21,104 nt of DNA from Pseudomonadota bacterium (GCA_023422555.1 JAFAGQ010000083.1:1-21104), one strand, 5' to 3'; numbered from the stretch's first letter, positions 7,408 to 15,134 are shown. The notes: generated by a model not told the origin, from the sequence alone. Translations and numbers: made by a program.

Positions 7408-8799
7408 TCAGATTTCAGTATCGATGGCCGTTGCCAGCTCAGCCAGTGTAACCGGCTTGAGCGGAGCGCGAATGCGGTAGTAGCCAACTTCTTCCCGCGT
7501 TGTCTTTAATTCATCTGCAATCACTTCGGTTACGGTCAGTCCACACATGCGACCCTGACAGGGCCCCATCCCACAGCGACTGAAGGATTTGGCCTGATTC
7601 GGCCCCATACAGCCCTGGCGGACAAAGTCCCGGATCTGTCCCGCGGTGACTTCTTCGCAGCGGCAGACAATCGTATTGTCCTGAGGAATCCGGTTCTCTT
7701 TTTTGGGCTGGTAGGCCTGATCCAGGAAAGGACGCAAGGCCATCTCCTTATTCAATCGTGATATCAGTGGCTGGCTGACACTATCCAGGGAAGCGGCTTG
7801 CGTCGGATCCAGGTGAGCATGCACTGCGAGCGCTGCCAGTTCACCTCTGGTGACAGCCGACTGCGCTCCGGCAATGCCCTGGCCGTCGCCAGCCAGAAAA
7901 ATGCCGTCCATATCCGCCAGGCGACCCCAGGTATCCGTGCGCGGCACCCAGCAAAGTTGCGTGTCAGACCAGTCATGCGCTGCACGCAGCAGCCAGGTAA
8001 ATTGCGTATTGGGAACGACGCCCTGATGCAGCAGCACCATGGTTGTGGCAATACTCTGCGTCTGCCCTTTGTGGTCGAACTGAACGGCGCTCACGCTGTT
8101 ATCACCCTGTATCTGAATATTTTCGACACCACGGTAAAACGGGATTTTCTTTTCCTTGATTGCGCCGATCAGAGACAACCCTTTGCGAATGTCCTTGAAG
8201 GCCGCCAGTCCCTTGAGCAGAGCGGGAGCAGCCTGAAAAATATCGCGACCTGAACTGGTGTCAAGCACTGCGGCGATGGGAACGTTTGCGCGCAGATACT
8301 GCCAGCAGATCAGGTACAGGAGGGGACCACAGCCGGCCACCACCACCGGATTGGCCGGTACCGTGCCAGATCCTTTCAGGAGCACCTGTGCAGCGCCGGC
8401 GCCCATGACGCCTGGCAGCGTCCAGCCTGGCACCGGAAACGGACGTTCCATGGCGCCGGTTGCCAGAATCACCGCTTTGGCAGAAAGGGCATGGGTCTTG
8501 CCTTCATGCAGATAATGCAGCTGGCGATCGCGTGTCAGATTCCAGACGGTTGCACCACGAATGTGATTGATCCGCGCCGACACGAATCGGGATGCAACAG
8601 CCGCACCCGCCGCATAGTCAGGCCCCAGAATGGCGGCAAGTTCTGTGGTGGTACCCAGAATATTGCGCCAGATCTGCCCGCCCGCCTGCGGCTGTTCATC
8701 CAGTACCACAACAGAGTGATTTTGTTCTGCAAGCCGCGAGGCGGCACTCATGCCGGCAGGACCGGCACCAATAATGACAACATCCGTCTGACTGGTCAT
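7408..8799 (-). CDS. FAD/NAD-binding dehydrogenase subunit with BFD-like [2Fe-2S] domain (HcnB/OoxA/LhpE type)
   Basis: The 463-residue subunit carries an FAD Rossmann motif IIGAGPAGMSAA (residues 9-20), the LATGAMERPFPVPGW loop (112-126), a second nucleotide-binding fold starting VVAGCGPLLYL (153-163) and the FAD-closing FLAGDGQGIAGA (301-312). Its C-terminal domain has cysteines C379, C381, C409, C414 and C419 in VCRCEEVT and RCGMGPCQGRMCG, an iron-sulfur site like bacterioferritin-associated ferredoxin. This architecture is known from HcnB of hydrogen cyanide synthase, opine oxidase subunit A and D-hydroxyproline dehydrogenase. The ATG at 8799 overlaps the upstream stop by four bases (ATGA), and the GAGPAG motif then falls at the usual distance from the N-terminus. 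An extension upstream would run through the iron-sulfur gene and is rejected. Confidence 0.9.
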   Translation of the reverse strand: MTSQTDVVIIGAGPAGMSAASRLAEQNHSVVVLDEQPQAGGQIWRNILGTTTELAAILGPDYAAGAAVASRFVSARINHIRGATVWNLTRDRQLHYLHEGKTHALSAKAVILATGAMERPFPVPGWTLPGVMGAGAAQVLLKGSGTVPANPVVVAGCGPLLYLICWQYLRANVPIAAVLDTSSGRDIFQAAPALLKGLAAFKDIRKGLSLIGAIKEKKIPFYRGVENIQIQGDNSVSAVQFDHKGQTQSIATTMVLLHQGVVPNTQFTWLLRAAHDWSDTQLCWVPRTDTWGRLADMDGIFLAGDGQGIAGAQSAVTRGELAALAVHAHLDPTQAASLDSVSQPLISRLNKEMALRPFLDQAYQPKKENRIPQDNTIVCRCEEVTAGQIRDFVRQGCMGPNQAKSFSRCGMGPCQGRMCGLTVTEVIADELKTTREEVGYYRIRAPLKPVTLAELATAIDTEI

Positions 8800-9140
8800 T
8801 CTGCACCGCCTGTTTCTACGATGGTAAAGGTCGTTGATCCGTGCTGCATGTGGATTTGCATTCCTTCTTCGATGGTTGTCATACAGCTTTGGCGATTCTG
8901 TGCGCCATTGATCTGAACCAGGCACTCAAAGCAGACGCCCATCTGACAATACGGTGCGCGTGGTTCGCCGCTGACCGGAGAATCACGAAAATGCAGCACC
9001 TGGTTTTGCATCAGGGCAGCCGCGACCGTCACCCCCTTGGGAGCGGTCAGTGTCTGCCCCTCGAACTCAAAGGAGACTGTCTGTCGGCCTGAGTCTGCAT
9101 GTGTGGTATGAATGGATCTGAATAAAGCGTCAGTGGGCAT
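8796..9140 (-). CDS. Small [2Fe-2S] ferredoxin-like subunit (HcnA/LhpF type)
   Basis: The 114-residue protein has a plant-type ferredoxin cluster motif: C65-x4-C70-x2-C73, and C86 twelve residues later, within PYCQMGVCFECLVQINGAQNRQSC. The preceding FEFEGQTLTAPKGVTVAAAL stretch is the beta-grasp fold of the N-terminal 2Fe-2S domain seen in HcnA and sarcosine oxidase alpha subunits. The start is supported by GGAGG six bases upstream, inside the end of the oxidase gene, which it overlaps by 11 bases; its stop overlaps the next gene by four. The three overlapping genes therefore almost certainly make one complex, in which this subunit passes electrons between the flavin oxidase and the larger iron-sulfur flavoprotein. 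Confidence 0.92.
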   Translation of the reverse strand: MPTDALFRSIHTTHADSGRQTVSFEFEGQTLTAPKGVTVAAALMQNQVLHFRDSPVSGEPRAPYCQMGVCFECLVQINGAQNRQSCMTTIEEGMQIHMQHGSTTFTIVETGGAE

Positions 9141-10257
9141 GAGCGACCTCCGATTGGGAGCTGAAGCGTTCGTTGGAAAAAGGGGCGATCGTCTGGGCGG
9201 ACTCGCCTCGCAATATCCAGCCGGGTATAGTCAAAACGTGGTTTGCGGCCAGCGTAATGCCGCTATGACAGGTGACGACATAGGCACCTGGCATGTCGCG
9301 GGATTCCTGGTAAATCGGCATGCCATCGGGCGACATGATGCGCAGTGCTGCCCAGCAGCGGATGATTCGCATATCAGCCAGCGCCGGGAAGTAATCGATT
9401 GCCCGCTGCGCGATATCGCGCTGTAATGACAGACGTGTTGTATCGTCAAAGCCCGCATCTTCCATCGAATCGCCAATCTGTATGGTGCCTTCGTTGGTCT
9501 GTCGCACATGCATGGTGGGATAAGCAAGAAACGGAGCGCATCGTTCGCCGATCATGACCTGTCCCTGATTGGGTTCAACTGGTACGTTAAGACCGACAAA
9601 CTGTCCAAGACGCTTATTGCCCAGACCGGCGCACAGCACCACTTTGTCAGCAGTATATTTTTCGCCATTCTGCGTGGTGACAATAAACCGGTTGCCACTG
9701 CGATCAATCGTTTCAACACGACTGTTATAGCGATAATCCACGTTCAGCTGACGTGCTGCGTGCTGCAGGGCCGGCAGCAGTCTCAATGGGTTGGCATGTC
9801 CGTCCATGGGTGTGTAACACGCGCCGACAACCTTGGGACCAATGGTCGGAATCTGCTTTCTTATTTCCGCTGGAGAAAGAAAATGATATTCGTATTTTTC
9901 GTCAATGGAATCCTGGATCTGCTTCATGGCGGCCATACGCTCATCCATCTCTGCCTGAGTCAGAAAAAAGCGAAATCCGCCAGGCTGCATCAGACAGGGA
10001 TCAATCCCGGTGCGTTGCGTCAGCTCGCTGGCCAGCGTGGGCCACTGTCGCGCTGAACGCATGGTCCAGCGGGTATAAGGAGAGAAGCCCAGTCCCTTTC
10101 CCTGTACCCAGACCAGGCCGAAATTGCCGCGGGAAGCACGATAGGCCACATCGCCTTCATCCAGCATTGTCACGCGCGCGTCCTGACGGGCCAGGCCGTA
10201 GGCGACACTTGATCCGACAATACCGCCGCCGATTACCAAAATTTCTGTGTTGTGCAT
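9130..10257 (-). CDS. FAD-dependent oxidoreductase, catalytic subunit of a three-part dehydrogenase (HcnC/OoxB/LhpB type)
   Basis: The 375-residue DAO-fold protein starts with EILVIGGGIVGSSVAYGLA and an acidic strand end, MLDEGD. The YRASRGNFGLVWVQGKG loop (about residues 39-55) and the C-terminal YVVTCHSGITLAANH motif resemble HcnC, opine oxidase subunit B and the beta subunit of cis-4-hydroxy-D-proline dehydrogenase. It is expected to bind the substrate and oxidise its C-N bond. I use the ATG at 10257, one base after the permease stop and behind an AAGG site; a TTG five codons upstream is possible but unlikely. Gene order (oxidase, small ferredoxin, large flavoprotein) matches a heteromeric dehydrogenase. 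Substrate remains open: glycine, D-hydroxyproline, opines and D-proline are all used by relatives. Confidence 0.9.
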   Translation of the reverse strand: MHNTEILVIGGGIVGSSVAYGLARQDARVTMLDEGDVAYRASRGNFGLVWVQGKGLGFSPYTRWTMRSARQWPTLASELTQRTGIDPCLMQPGGFRFFLTQAEMDERMAAMKQIQDSIDEKYEYHFLSPAEIRKQIPTIGPKVVGACYTPMDGHANPLRLLPALQHAARQLNVDYRYNSRVETIDRSGNRFIVTTQNGEKYTADKVVLCAGLGNKRLGQFVGLNVPVEPNQGQVMIGERCAPFLAYPTMHVRQTNEGTIQIGDSMEDAGFDDTTRLSLQRDIAQRAIDYFPALADMRIIRCWAALRIMSPDGMPIYQESRDMPGAYVVTCHSGITLAANHVLTIPGWILRGESAQTIAPFSNERFSSQSEVAHAH

Positions 10258-10258
10258 C

Positions 10259-11053
10259 TTAACCTTTTCCAATCAGCACTTTGTCGAGACCAACCAATCG
10301 ATCCATGACGATCATCATGATGACGGTCGCAATAATCAGGATAGCAGATACGGAAGTAATCAAAGGATCGATGGTTTGTGCAATATGGTTGTACATCCAG
10401 ACGGGCAGCGTCGTTGTGCCTGGCGTTGCAACGAATACCGTCATGGTCAGTTCGTCGAAACTCTGGATGAACGAGAGCAGCCAGCCGCCGGTCAGGCCCG
10501 GCAGAATGAGCGGCAGGATAATGCGCTTATAGACATTCCATCTGCCCGCACCCAGCGATCTGGCTGCCATCTCCACCTCGCGATCCATGCCGGTTGCTGA
10601 TGCCAGCACCAGACGCAAGGAATAGGGGAAGATGAAGATGACATGTGTCATCGTCAGCCAGAGTACGGATCCAGACAGGCCGGCAATATTGAAAAAGCGC
10701 AGAAACGACACACCCATAACGACATTGGGGATCATCAGAGGCGACATCAGAAACGCACTGATGCCGTCGCGACAGGGGAAACGGAAACGTGTCAGCGCCA
10801 GGGCTGCCGGTACCGCCAGCAGCACCGCCAGCGTCGAGGCAAACGTGGCCAGCTTCAGGGACAAGAGGAACGATTCAATAATTCTGGGTTCATTGAATGC
10901 CGCCTGATACCAGCGCAGCGACAGACCATCGCTCGGGTAGGAAATAAAGCCCTTGTCCGTAAATGACACAACAATCACGATCAGCAGCGGTGCCATCAGA
11001 AATATCATGAATGCCGTATGAAATAGCATTGAGAGCGTACGGTTGCGTTTCAT
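10259..11053 (-). CDS. ABC transporter permease, PotC-like (spermidine/putrescine family)
   Basis: The 264-residue protein has about six hydrophobic helices and the cytoplasmic EAA loop EMAARSLGAGRWNVYKRI (residues 161-178), followed by the LPLILPG helix, which docks on the ATPase. LSLRWYQAAFNEP after the first helix is characteristic of PotC/PotI-type permeases of polyamine-class importers. It forms the inner-membrane channel with the PotB-like permease, whose stop overlaps this ATG by four bases. The catalytic oxidase gene starts one base after its stop, so transport and oxidation are encoded in one unit. The substrate need not be a polyamine; this class also carries opines such as mannopine in agrobacteria, by memory. 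Confidence 0.92.
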   Translation of the reverse strand: MKRNRTLSMLFHTAFMIFLMAPLLIVIVVSFTDKGFISYPSDGLSLRWYQAAFNEPRIIESFLLSLKLATFASTLAVLLAVPAALALTRFRFPCRDGISAFLMSPLMIPNVVMGVSFLRFFNIAGLSGSVLWLTMTHVIFIFPYSLRLVLASATGMDREVEMAARSLGAGRWNVYKRIILPLILPGLTGGWLLSFIQSFDELTMTVFVATPGTTTLPVWMYNHIAQTIDPLITSVSAILIIATVIMMIVMDRLVGLDKVLIGKG

Positions 11054-11922
11054 GCGTTTTCCCCGCTGGCAAAAATCATCCGGTATTTTCTCTCTGTATA
11101 GCGATTGAGTCCCATGATGATTATGATGTTCGCAATGAGCAGCAGAATTACAATCGCGGCACCCAGTGGCCAGTTCAGCGTGCTGAGAAATTCGTCATAG
11201 GCTGCGGTGGCAACCACTTTGAGCCGACGACCACCAAGAATGGCAGGCGTAGCAAATGCCGAGGCGGACAGGGCAAATACGATAATGGAACCGGACAGAA
11301 TGCCGGGCATCAGCTGCGGAAAAACAACCCGCCGAAATACCGTGAAAGGTGATCCACCCAGCGATCGGGCCGCATGTTCAACCGTGGGATCGAGCTTGCG
11401 CAGTGCCGCCCAGATCGAGATAATCATGAAGGGAACCATGACATGAACCAGGCCGATGACCATGCCGGTGAACGTGAAGATCAGCCGTATGGGCGAATCA
11501 ATCAGTCCAAGCAGTTGCAGGGTGTCATTGATCAGCCCCTGTCGACCCAGCAGAATGGACCAGCCCAGTGTGCGTACGACAACTGAAATCAGAAGCGGGC
11601 CCAGAATGAGCACAAGAAATATGCCACGCCATGGCGCCCGCATGCGTGCGAGTATCAGCGTTTCCGGAATTCCCAAAACCAGGCAGATCACCGTTACCAG
11701 CAAGGCCATGCCCGCGGTACGCAGAAAAATTTCGCCGTAGAACGGATCCGAGAAGATCGTGACATAGTTGCCGAAAGAAAATTCCGGAATAATGCCCGTG
11801 GTGCCGTTGAATGCATAGAAAGAAAGAACAGCCACGAGCAGCAACGGCACGATGAGCAGTCCCGCAAACAGCAACAGAGAAGGAGTCAGCAGAAGCCAGG
11901 GTTCTTTGCGCATGAACGTCAC
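11050..11922 (-). CDS. ABC transporter permease, PotB-like (spermidine/putrescine family)
   Basis: The 290-residue inner-membrane protein has an N-terminal helix (LLLTPSLLLFAGLLIVPLLL), a periplasmic loop with the FSFGNYVTIFSDP motif usual in PotB proteins, several more helices and the EAA loop EHAARSLGGSPFTVFRRV (residues 182-199). It pairs with the PotC-like permease. The first possible start is a GTG at 11922 forming a four-base GTGA overlap with the ATPase stop; an ATG three codons later (11913), preceded by a GGTGA site, is an equal alternative. The coupling to both neighbours supports equal expression of the transporter parts. Confidence 0.92.
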   Translation of the reverse strand: MTFMRKEPWLLLTPSLLLFAGLLIVPLLLVAVLSFYAFNGTTGIIPEFSFGNYVTIFSDPFYGEIFLRTAGMALLVTVICLVLGIPETLILARMRAPWRGIFLVLILGPLLISVVVRTLGWSILLGRQGLINDTLQLLGLIDSPIRLIFTFTGMVIGLVHVMVPFMIISIWAALRKLDPTVEHAARSLGGSPFTVFRRVVFPQLMPGILSGSIIVFALSASAFATPAILGGRRLKVVATAAYDEFLSTLNWPLGAAIVILLLIANIIIIMGLNRYTERKYRMIFASGENA

Positions 11923-12986
11923 CCGTTTTTCCGTTGCTCGGCAATAATGCGCAGGTCGTTATCCTGCCAGTCCAGCATGACCTGCTCTCCGGGCTTCGCC
12001 GCAAGCGCTTTGGTCGATACAAACCACATTCCCAGCGCCGTTTCCACTTCGCACAGCCAGTGCGTTCCCAGGAAAACCGCTTCAAAGAGCGTACCTGGCA
12101 GTTTTCCGCCAGACTGTGCCGATGCAATCGTCACGTTTTCCGGACGGATCATGATATTGGCTTTGCCTTCGTGGAAAACATGATTTGGCGGCGGACAAAC
12201 GACAAAATTCAGACTCTGACTGTCTACCGTCAGACAGTTATCATCGCGTCGGGAGATTTGGCCCTCAAATACGTTGGCCCGTCCCAGGAAGCTGGAGACA
12301 AACAGCGTATCTGGATTGTGATAAACCTCCAGTGGGCTGGCCAGCTGCTGAATACAGCCATCATTCATCAGCGCGATACGGTCACTCATGGTCATGGCCT
12401 CAGTCTGGTCGTGCGTGACCAGAATCGTGGTAAGGCCCAGTTTGCGTTGTATACGCCGCAATTCGATATGCATGTTCTCGCGCAGTTTCGCATCCAGGTT
12501 TGACATGGGCTCGTCAAGCAGCAGTAACCGGGGGCGAATTGCCAGAGAACGGGCAATGGCCACACGCTGGCGCTGCCCGCCGGATAACTGTGCCGGATAC
12601 CGATCCCCCATGCCCGTCAGGCTGACCATGTCAAGGACTTCCGCAATACGTGGCTGACGCTCCTGCCTGGATAGCTTGCGCATTTCCAGGCCGAAGCTGA
12701 TGTTGTCGTTGACGGTCATATGCGGAAACAGCGCATAACTCTGGAAAACCACGCCGATATCCCGTTTTTCGGGCGGCATGTCAGTCAGATCGGTGCCATC
12801 CAGAATGACCTGACCGCGACTGGGCTCGGTAAAGCCTGCAATCATCTGCAAGGTCGTGGTCTTGCCGCAACCGGATGGTCCCAGCAGCGAGACAAATTCG
12901 CCTTTTTCGATTTCCAGGTTCATGGATTTGACGACCTGCGCGCTGCCGTAATCCTTGCCGAGGTTTCTGACGGATAGAAAACTCAT
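11919..12986 (-). CDS. ABC transporter ATP-binding protein, PotA-like
   Basis: The 355-residue ATPase has Walker A GPSGCGKT (residues 36-43), Q-loop VVFQSYALFPHMTV (Q82), signature LSGGQRQR (134-141), Walker B LLLLDEP (154-160), a D-loop SNLDAKLRE and switch H192 in LVTHDQTEAM. The remaining 140 residues, including FLGRANVFEG and IMIRPENV, form the regulatory TOBE domain of PotA/MalK-type ATPases. It drives the PotBC-like channel from the cytoplasmic side. Its ATG follows the binding-protein stop with no gap, and its stop overlaps the next permease. All catalytic residues are present. Confidence 0.96.
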   Translation of the reverse strand: MSFLSVRNLGKDYGSAQVVKSMNLEIEKGEFVSLLGPSGCGKTTTLQMIAGFTEPSRGQVILDGTDLTDMPPEKRDIGVVFQSYALFPHMTVNDNISFGLEMRKLSRQERQPRIAEVLDMVSLTGMGDRYPAQLSGGQRQRVAIARSLAIRPRLLLLDEPMSNLDAKLRENMHIELRRIQRKLGLTTILVTHDQTEAMTMSDRIALMNDGCIQQLASPLEVYHNPDTLFVSSFLGRANVFEGQISRRDDNCLTVDSQSLNFVVCPPPNHVFHEGKANIMIRPENVTIASAQSGGKLPGTLFEAVFLGTHWLCEVETALGMWFVSTKALAAKPGEQVMLDWQDNDLRIIAEQRKNG

Positions 12987-14024
12987 TTACCGCTCCACCG
13001 TCCTGTTCCAGCGATCGTTCCACTGCGCGCGTACCGCATTGACGGTATCCCAGTCAGTTTTTTCCAGCTTGTCGACGGCATCACCAAAAACGACACGCTT
13101 GGTCACGTCATCGGGCAGCTTGACTGTTTTGTTGACCGGTCCCCAGCTTTGTGTACGAGCGAATACGGCCTGTATTTCAGGTGTGGCAAGAAACTGCACC
13201 AGTTTTTGAGAGAGCTCGGCGACATCGCTTTTGACTACCGGACAGGCAGCGGTCAGCAGTGCCATGGCGCCTTCTTTGGGATAGACAAATTTGACAGGAA
13301 AGCCGGTATCTTTCAGCGCTTCCACACGACCATTGCCCCAGACGCCGATGATGGCTTCATTATTCTGAAACAGCGATGTCATTCCACCGGGCGAGGGTTC
13401 CCAGGCAAGCACATTGGGATTGACTTTTTTGATGATGGCATCAAAGCCGGGATCAGGATTTTTTTCATTGCCGCCATTGAGCTTCGCAAATTTGATTAGT
13501 GTGTGAAGCCCATAGGTATTGTTCAAAGGCGGAATGACCAGTCGTTGTTCAAATTTCGGGTTCTCCAGGTCGTGCCAGGAGGTGGGGGGCGTGAGACCTT
13601 CTTTCTTGAAAGCCTCTTCATTGTAAAAAATGCCCGTTGCGACCAGTCCGATGCCAAGTGCGTTCGGGCCCATGTCAGCAATGGGATACAAATCCTTGAA
13701 TACGGGAGCACTCTTGTCAATCTTCTCACAGAAGCCAAACTGCATTGCCTGATACATCGGGCCGTCATCCAGCATGACGACATCCAGTTCCGGATTGGCT
13801 TTCTGCGCCTGCAGTTTGCCCAGCGTGTCTGTGGAATTGCCGGGAACATACACGACTTTCACGTTATTGGCTTTTTCAAATGCGGGCAGCACGTCCTCCT
13901 CGAAAGCCTTTTGTGTTGAACCGCCGTACGATCCCAGATACAGCGTCGGGGTCTGGGCGTATACCATCGATGTCGCAGGGGCCAGCAGGGCTGCTATAGC
14001 AATTGTGATCAGCTTGCGTTTCAT
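12987..14024 (-). CDS. ABC transporter substrate-binding protein, PotD/PotF-like
   Basis: The 345-residue protein has a clear signal peptide: basic MKRK, a hydrophobic core ITIAIAALLAPATSM and VYA-Q, with predicted cleavage after residue 23. The mature protein begins LYLGSYGGSTQKAFEEDVLPAFEK and contains LDVVMLDDGPM, ATGIFYNEEAFKKEG, TSWHDLENPKF and GVWGNGRVEALKD, all normal for periplasmic binding proteins of the polyamine/opine/iron class. Start is set by a GGAG site seven bases upstream. It is the first gene of the operon after the LysR gene, and a promoter and LysR-type palindrome lie upstream of it. Ligand contacts cannot be assigned from sequence alone, so polyamine binding should not be assumed. 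Confidence 0.93.
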   Translation of the reverse strand: MKRKLITIAIAALLAPATSMVYAQTPTLYLGSYGGSTQKAFEEDVLPAFEKANNVKVVYVPGNSTDTLGKLQAQKANPELDVVMLDDGPMYQAMQFGFCEKIDKSAPVFKDLYPIADMGPNALGIGLVATGIFYNEEAFKKEGLTPPTSWHDLENPKFEQRLVIPPLNNTYGLHTLIKFAKLNGGNEKNPDPGFDAIIKKVNPNVLAWEPSPGGMTSLFQNNEAIIGVWGNGRVEALKDTGFPVKFVYPKEGAMALLTAACPVVKSDVAELSQKLVQFLATPEIQAVFARTQSWGPVNKTVKLPDDVTKRVVFGDAVDKLEKTDWDTVNAVRAQWNDRWNRTVER

Positions 14025-14038
14025 TATTTTCTCCGAGG

Positions 14039-14064
14039 TAAGGGGAACAACCTAAGGAGAACAA
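14039..14064. repeat. Tandem near-repeat TAAGGRGAACAA in the operon leader
   Basis: TAAGGGGAACAA (14039-14050) and TAAGGAGAACAA (14053-14064) differ at one base and are 14 bases apart. They overlap the inferred transcription start and the -10 box of the importer operon, so they could be a second protein-binding element or a chance slippage duplication. Confidence 0.4.
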
Positions 14065-14089
14065 TAGTGAACACGAGGCGCGAAGTAAA
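14061..14089 (-). promoter_or_regulatory. Predicted sigma-70 promoter of the importer/dehydrogenase operon
   Basis: Read on the minus strand, TTTACT (14084-14089) as -35 and TATTGT (14061-14066) as -10 are separated by exactly 17 bases. Each matches consensus at four of six positions, so the promoter looks weak and suited to activation. The inferred start, near 14054, leaves a leader of about 30 bases before the binding-protein ATG. Confidence 0.5.
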
Positions 14090-14106
14090 ATGCTTTTTTT
14101 TGCCTC

Positions 14107-14129
14107 GGCCATAATATGATGTTATGGCC
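14107..14129. promoter_or_regulatory. LysR-type operator palindrome (T-N11-A) before the importer operon
   Basis: GGCCATAA (14107-14114) and TTATGGCC (14122-14129) form a perfect 8-base inverted repeat around a 7-base centre. The core has T at 14112 and A at 14124, fitting the T-N11-A rule for LysR regulators. Its centre is about 64 bases upstream of the inferred transcription start, the usual place of the LysR recognition site. An A/T run follows on the wrong strand for a terminator of the lysR gene, so operator is the better reading. Confidence 0.6.
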
Positions 14130-14149
14130 TGTGGGTGGTGCACACCAAT

Positions 14150-15073
14150 TTAGCGCAGCTTGCCATTCTGGGCGAGCGTCAGTGTCACTCGTGTTTTGAT
14201 GTAGTGCACAAAATCCTTGAGCACGCGCAGCGCCGGTTTGTCGGCGCGATAGAGTGCACTGAAGTGGGTCATCAGCCTGGGTGAAAATTTCCTGAAAACA
14301 ATACCGTCGCCCGGATAGGTAATCACGGTAATGGGATCGACCATGGCCAGACAATTTCCCGCTTCCACGAAGGAGCACATGGTTTGCGAGGTGTTGGTAT
14401 CGATATTCGAATATATCTTTACACCGTGCGAAACCAGCATCAGCCCGAATGCGTGACGTACATCCATGTCATGAGAGCCAAGAATCATGTTTTCTCCTTC
14501 CAGATCGGTCACATGGATTTCACTTTTTTCAGCAAGACGGTGATCGCGCGGAATCGCAATTTTTGCGTCCAGCGAGAACAGGTGGTCCCCTAGCGGACTG
14601 GGATATTCGCTGGACAGAATGACCATGCCAAGATCACATTTGCCATTCTGAACCATATCCATAATGGTAATGGACGCATGTGTGGTGAGTTTGACGGATA
14701 GTTCCGTATGGGTTTGCATGAATTCGTGCAGCAGAAATGGCAGTGCACTTGCAGCCAGACAGGGTGCCGCAGCAATATGAAACTGCCCTTTCTGCGATTT
14801 CTGGATCTGGCTGGCCGCATAGGCAATCTCCTGCACGCCCACCAGGCTGCGTTCCACCTCTTTATAGAGTTCTTCCGCTTCGTGAGTGGGGAACAATCGC
14901 CCCTGGCGTCGCTCAAACAGGGCAAACCCCACAGATGCTTCCAGATCTGAAATCAGCCTTGTTGTTGCCGGCTGTGATATGGACAGAAACTCGGCTGCCT
15001 TGGTCACCGTGCGGCTAATCATCAGGGCGCGGAATGCTTCAAGTTGTCTGAATGTCATTGCCTGTGTTGCCAT
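14150..15073 (-). CDS. LysR-family transcriptional regulator, OccR/NocR-like
   Basis: The 307-residue product has the winged helix-turn-helix MTFRQLEAFRALMISRTVTK followed by AAEFLSISQPATTRLISDLE, then the GFALFERRQGRLFPTHEAEELYKEV linker start, and a two-lobed effector domain beginning near residue 95. The phrase 'FERR.GRL.PT.EA..LY.EV.RS..G' recalls the opine regulators OccR and NocR of agrobacteria; this is from memory, not a search. It is transcribed in the same direction as the importer genes, 125 bases ahead of them, and probably activates them on sensing the imported compound or a metabolite. ATG 15073 is used; a second ATG at 15058, just before the HTH, is equally plausible, and neither has a strong ribosome-binding site. 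Confidence 0.92.
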   Translation of the reverse strand: MATQAMTFRQLEAFRALMISRTVTKAAEFLSISQPATTRLISDLEASVGFALFERRQGRLFPTHEAEELYKEVERSLVGVQEIAYAASQIQKSQKGQFHIAAAPCLAASALPFLLHEFMQTHTELSVKLTTHASITIMDMVQNGKCDLGMVILSSEYPSPLGDHLFSLDAKIAIPRDHRLAEKSEIHVTDLEGENMILGSHDMDVRHAFGLMLVSHGVKIYSNIDTNTSQTMCSFVEAGNCLAMVDPITVITYPGDGIVFRKFSPRLMTHFSALYRADKPALRVLKDFVHYIKTRVTLTLAQNGKLR

Positions 15074-15121
15074 GCTAAAAAGTAGGTTGTTGCGGGGCAA
15101 GGTGCGCCGCAATATGGGGAG

Positions 15122-15134
15122 CGCTATTATAGCG
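15122..15134 (-). promoter_or_regulatory. Palindrome overlapping a consensus -10 box of the OccR-like lysR gene
   Basis: CGCTATTATAGCG is a perfect palindrome with 6-base arms. On the minus strand it contains TATAAT, an exact -10 hexamer (15126-15131), about 53 bases upstream of the regulator's ATG. No good -35 is visible at 17 bases. A palindrome over the -10 box fits autorepression, but it does not obey T-N11-A. Confidence 0.45.

Noticed and set aside
8800..8925. N-terminal extension of the large FAD/[2Fe-2S] subunit
   Set aside because: The extra 42 residues are basic, lack any domain character and lie inside the ferredoxin-like gene; the ATG at 8799 with the ATGA overlap fits better.
9508..10056. 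182-codon plus-strand open frame opposite the HcnC-like oxidase
   Set aside because: No ribosome-binding site or domain is evident and it lies wholly inside a confident gene on the other strand.
7408..10272. Hydrogen cyanide synthase hcnABC
   Set aside because: The three subunits resemble HcnABC, but the order and tight linkage with an importer, RidA and another oxidase point to nutrient catabolism. The same architecture occurs in opine oxidase and hydroxyproline dehydrogenase, so the symbols were not assigned.
5884..14024. Trans-4-hydroxy-L-proline degradation cluster
   Set aside because: The dehydrogenase type would fit, but no hydroxyproline epimerase, pyrroline-carboxylate deaminase or ketoglutarate semialdehyde dehydrogenase is encoded in the window.
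10259..14024. Dedicated spermidine/putrescine importer potABCD
   Set aside because: The subunits belong to that family, but this family includes importers for opines and other amines, and the coupled oxidases and OccR-like regulator argue against simple polyamine uptake.
14094..14129. Intrinsic terminator made by the GGCCATAA/TTATGGCC hairpin and the neighbouring T-run
   Set aside because: The T-run precedes the hairpin on the plus strand and becomes an A-run after it on the minus strand, so neither orientation gives a hairpin followed by U residues.
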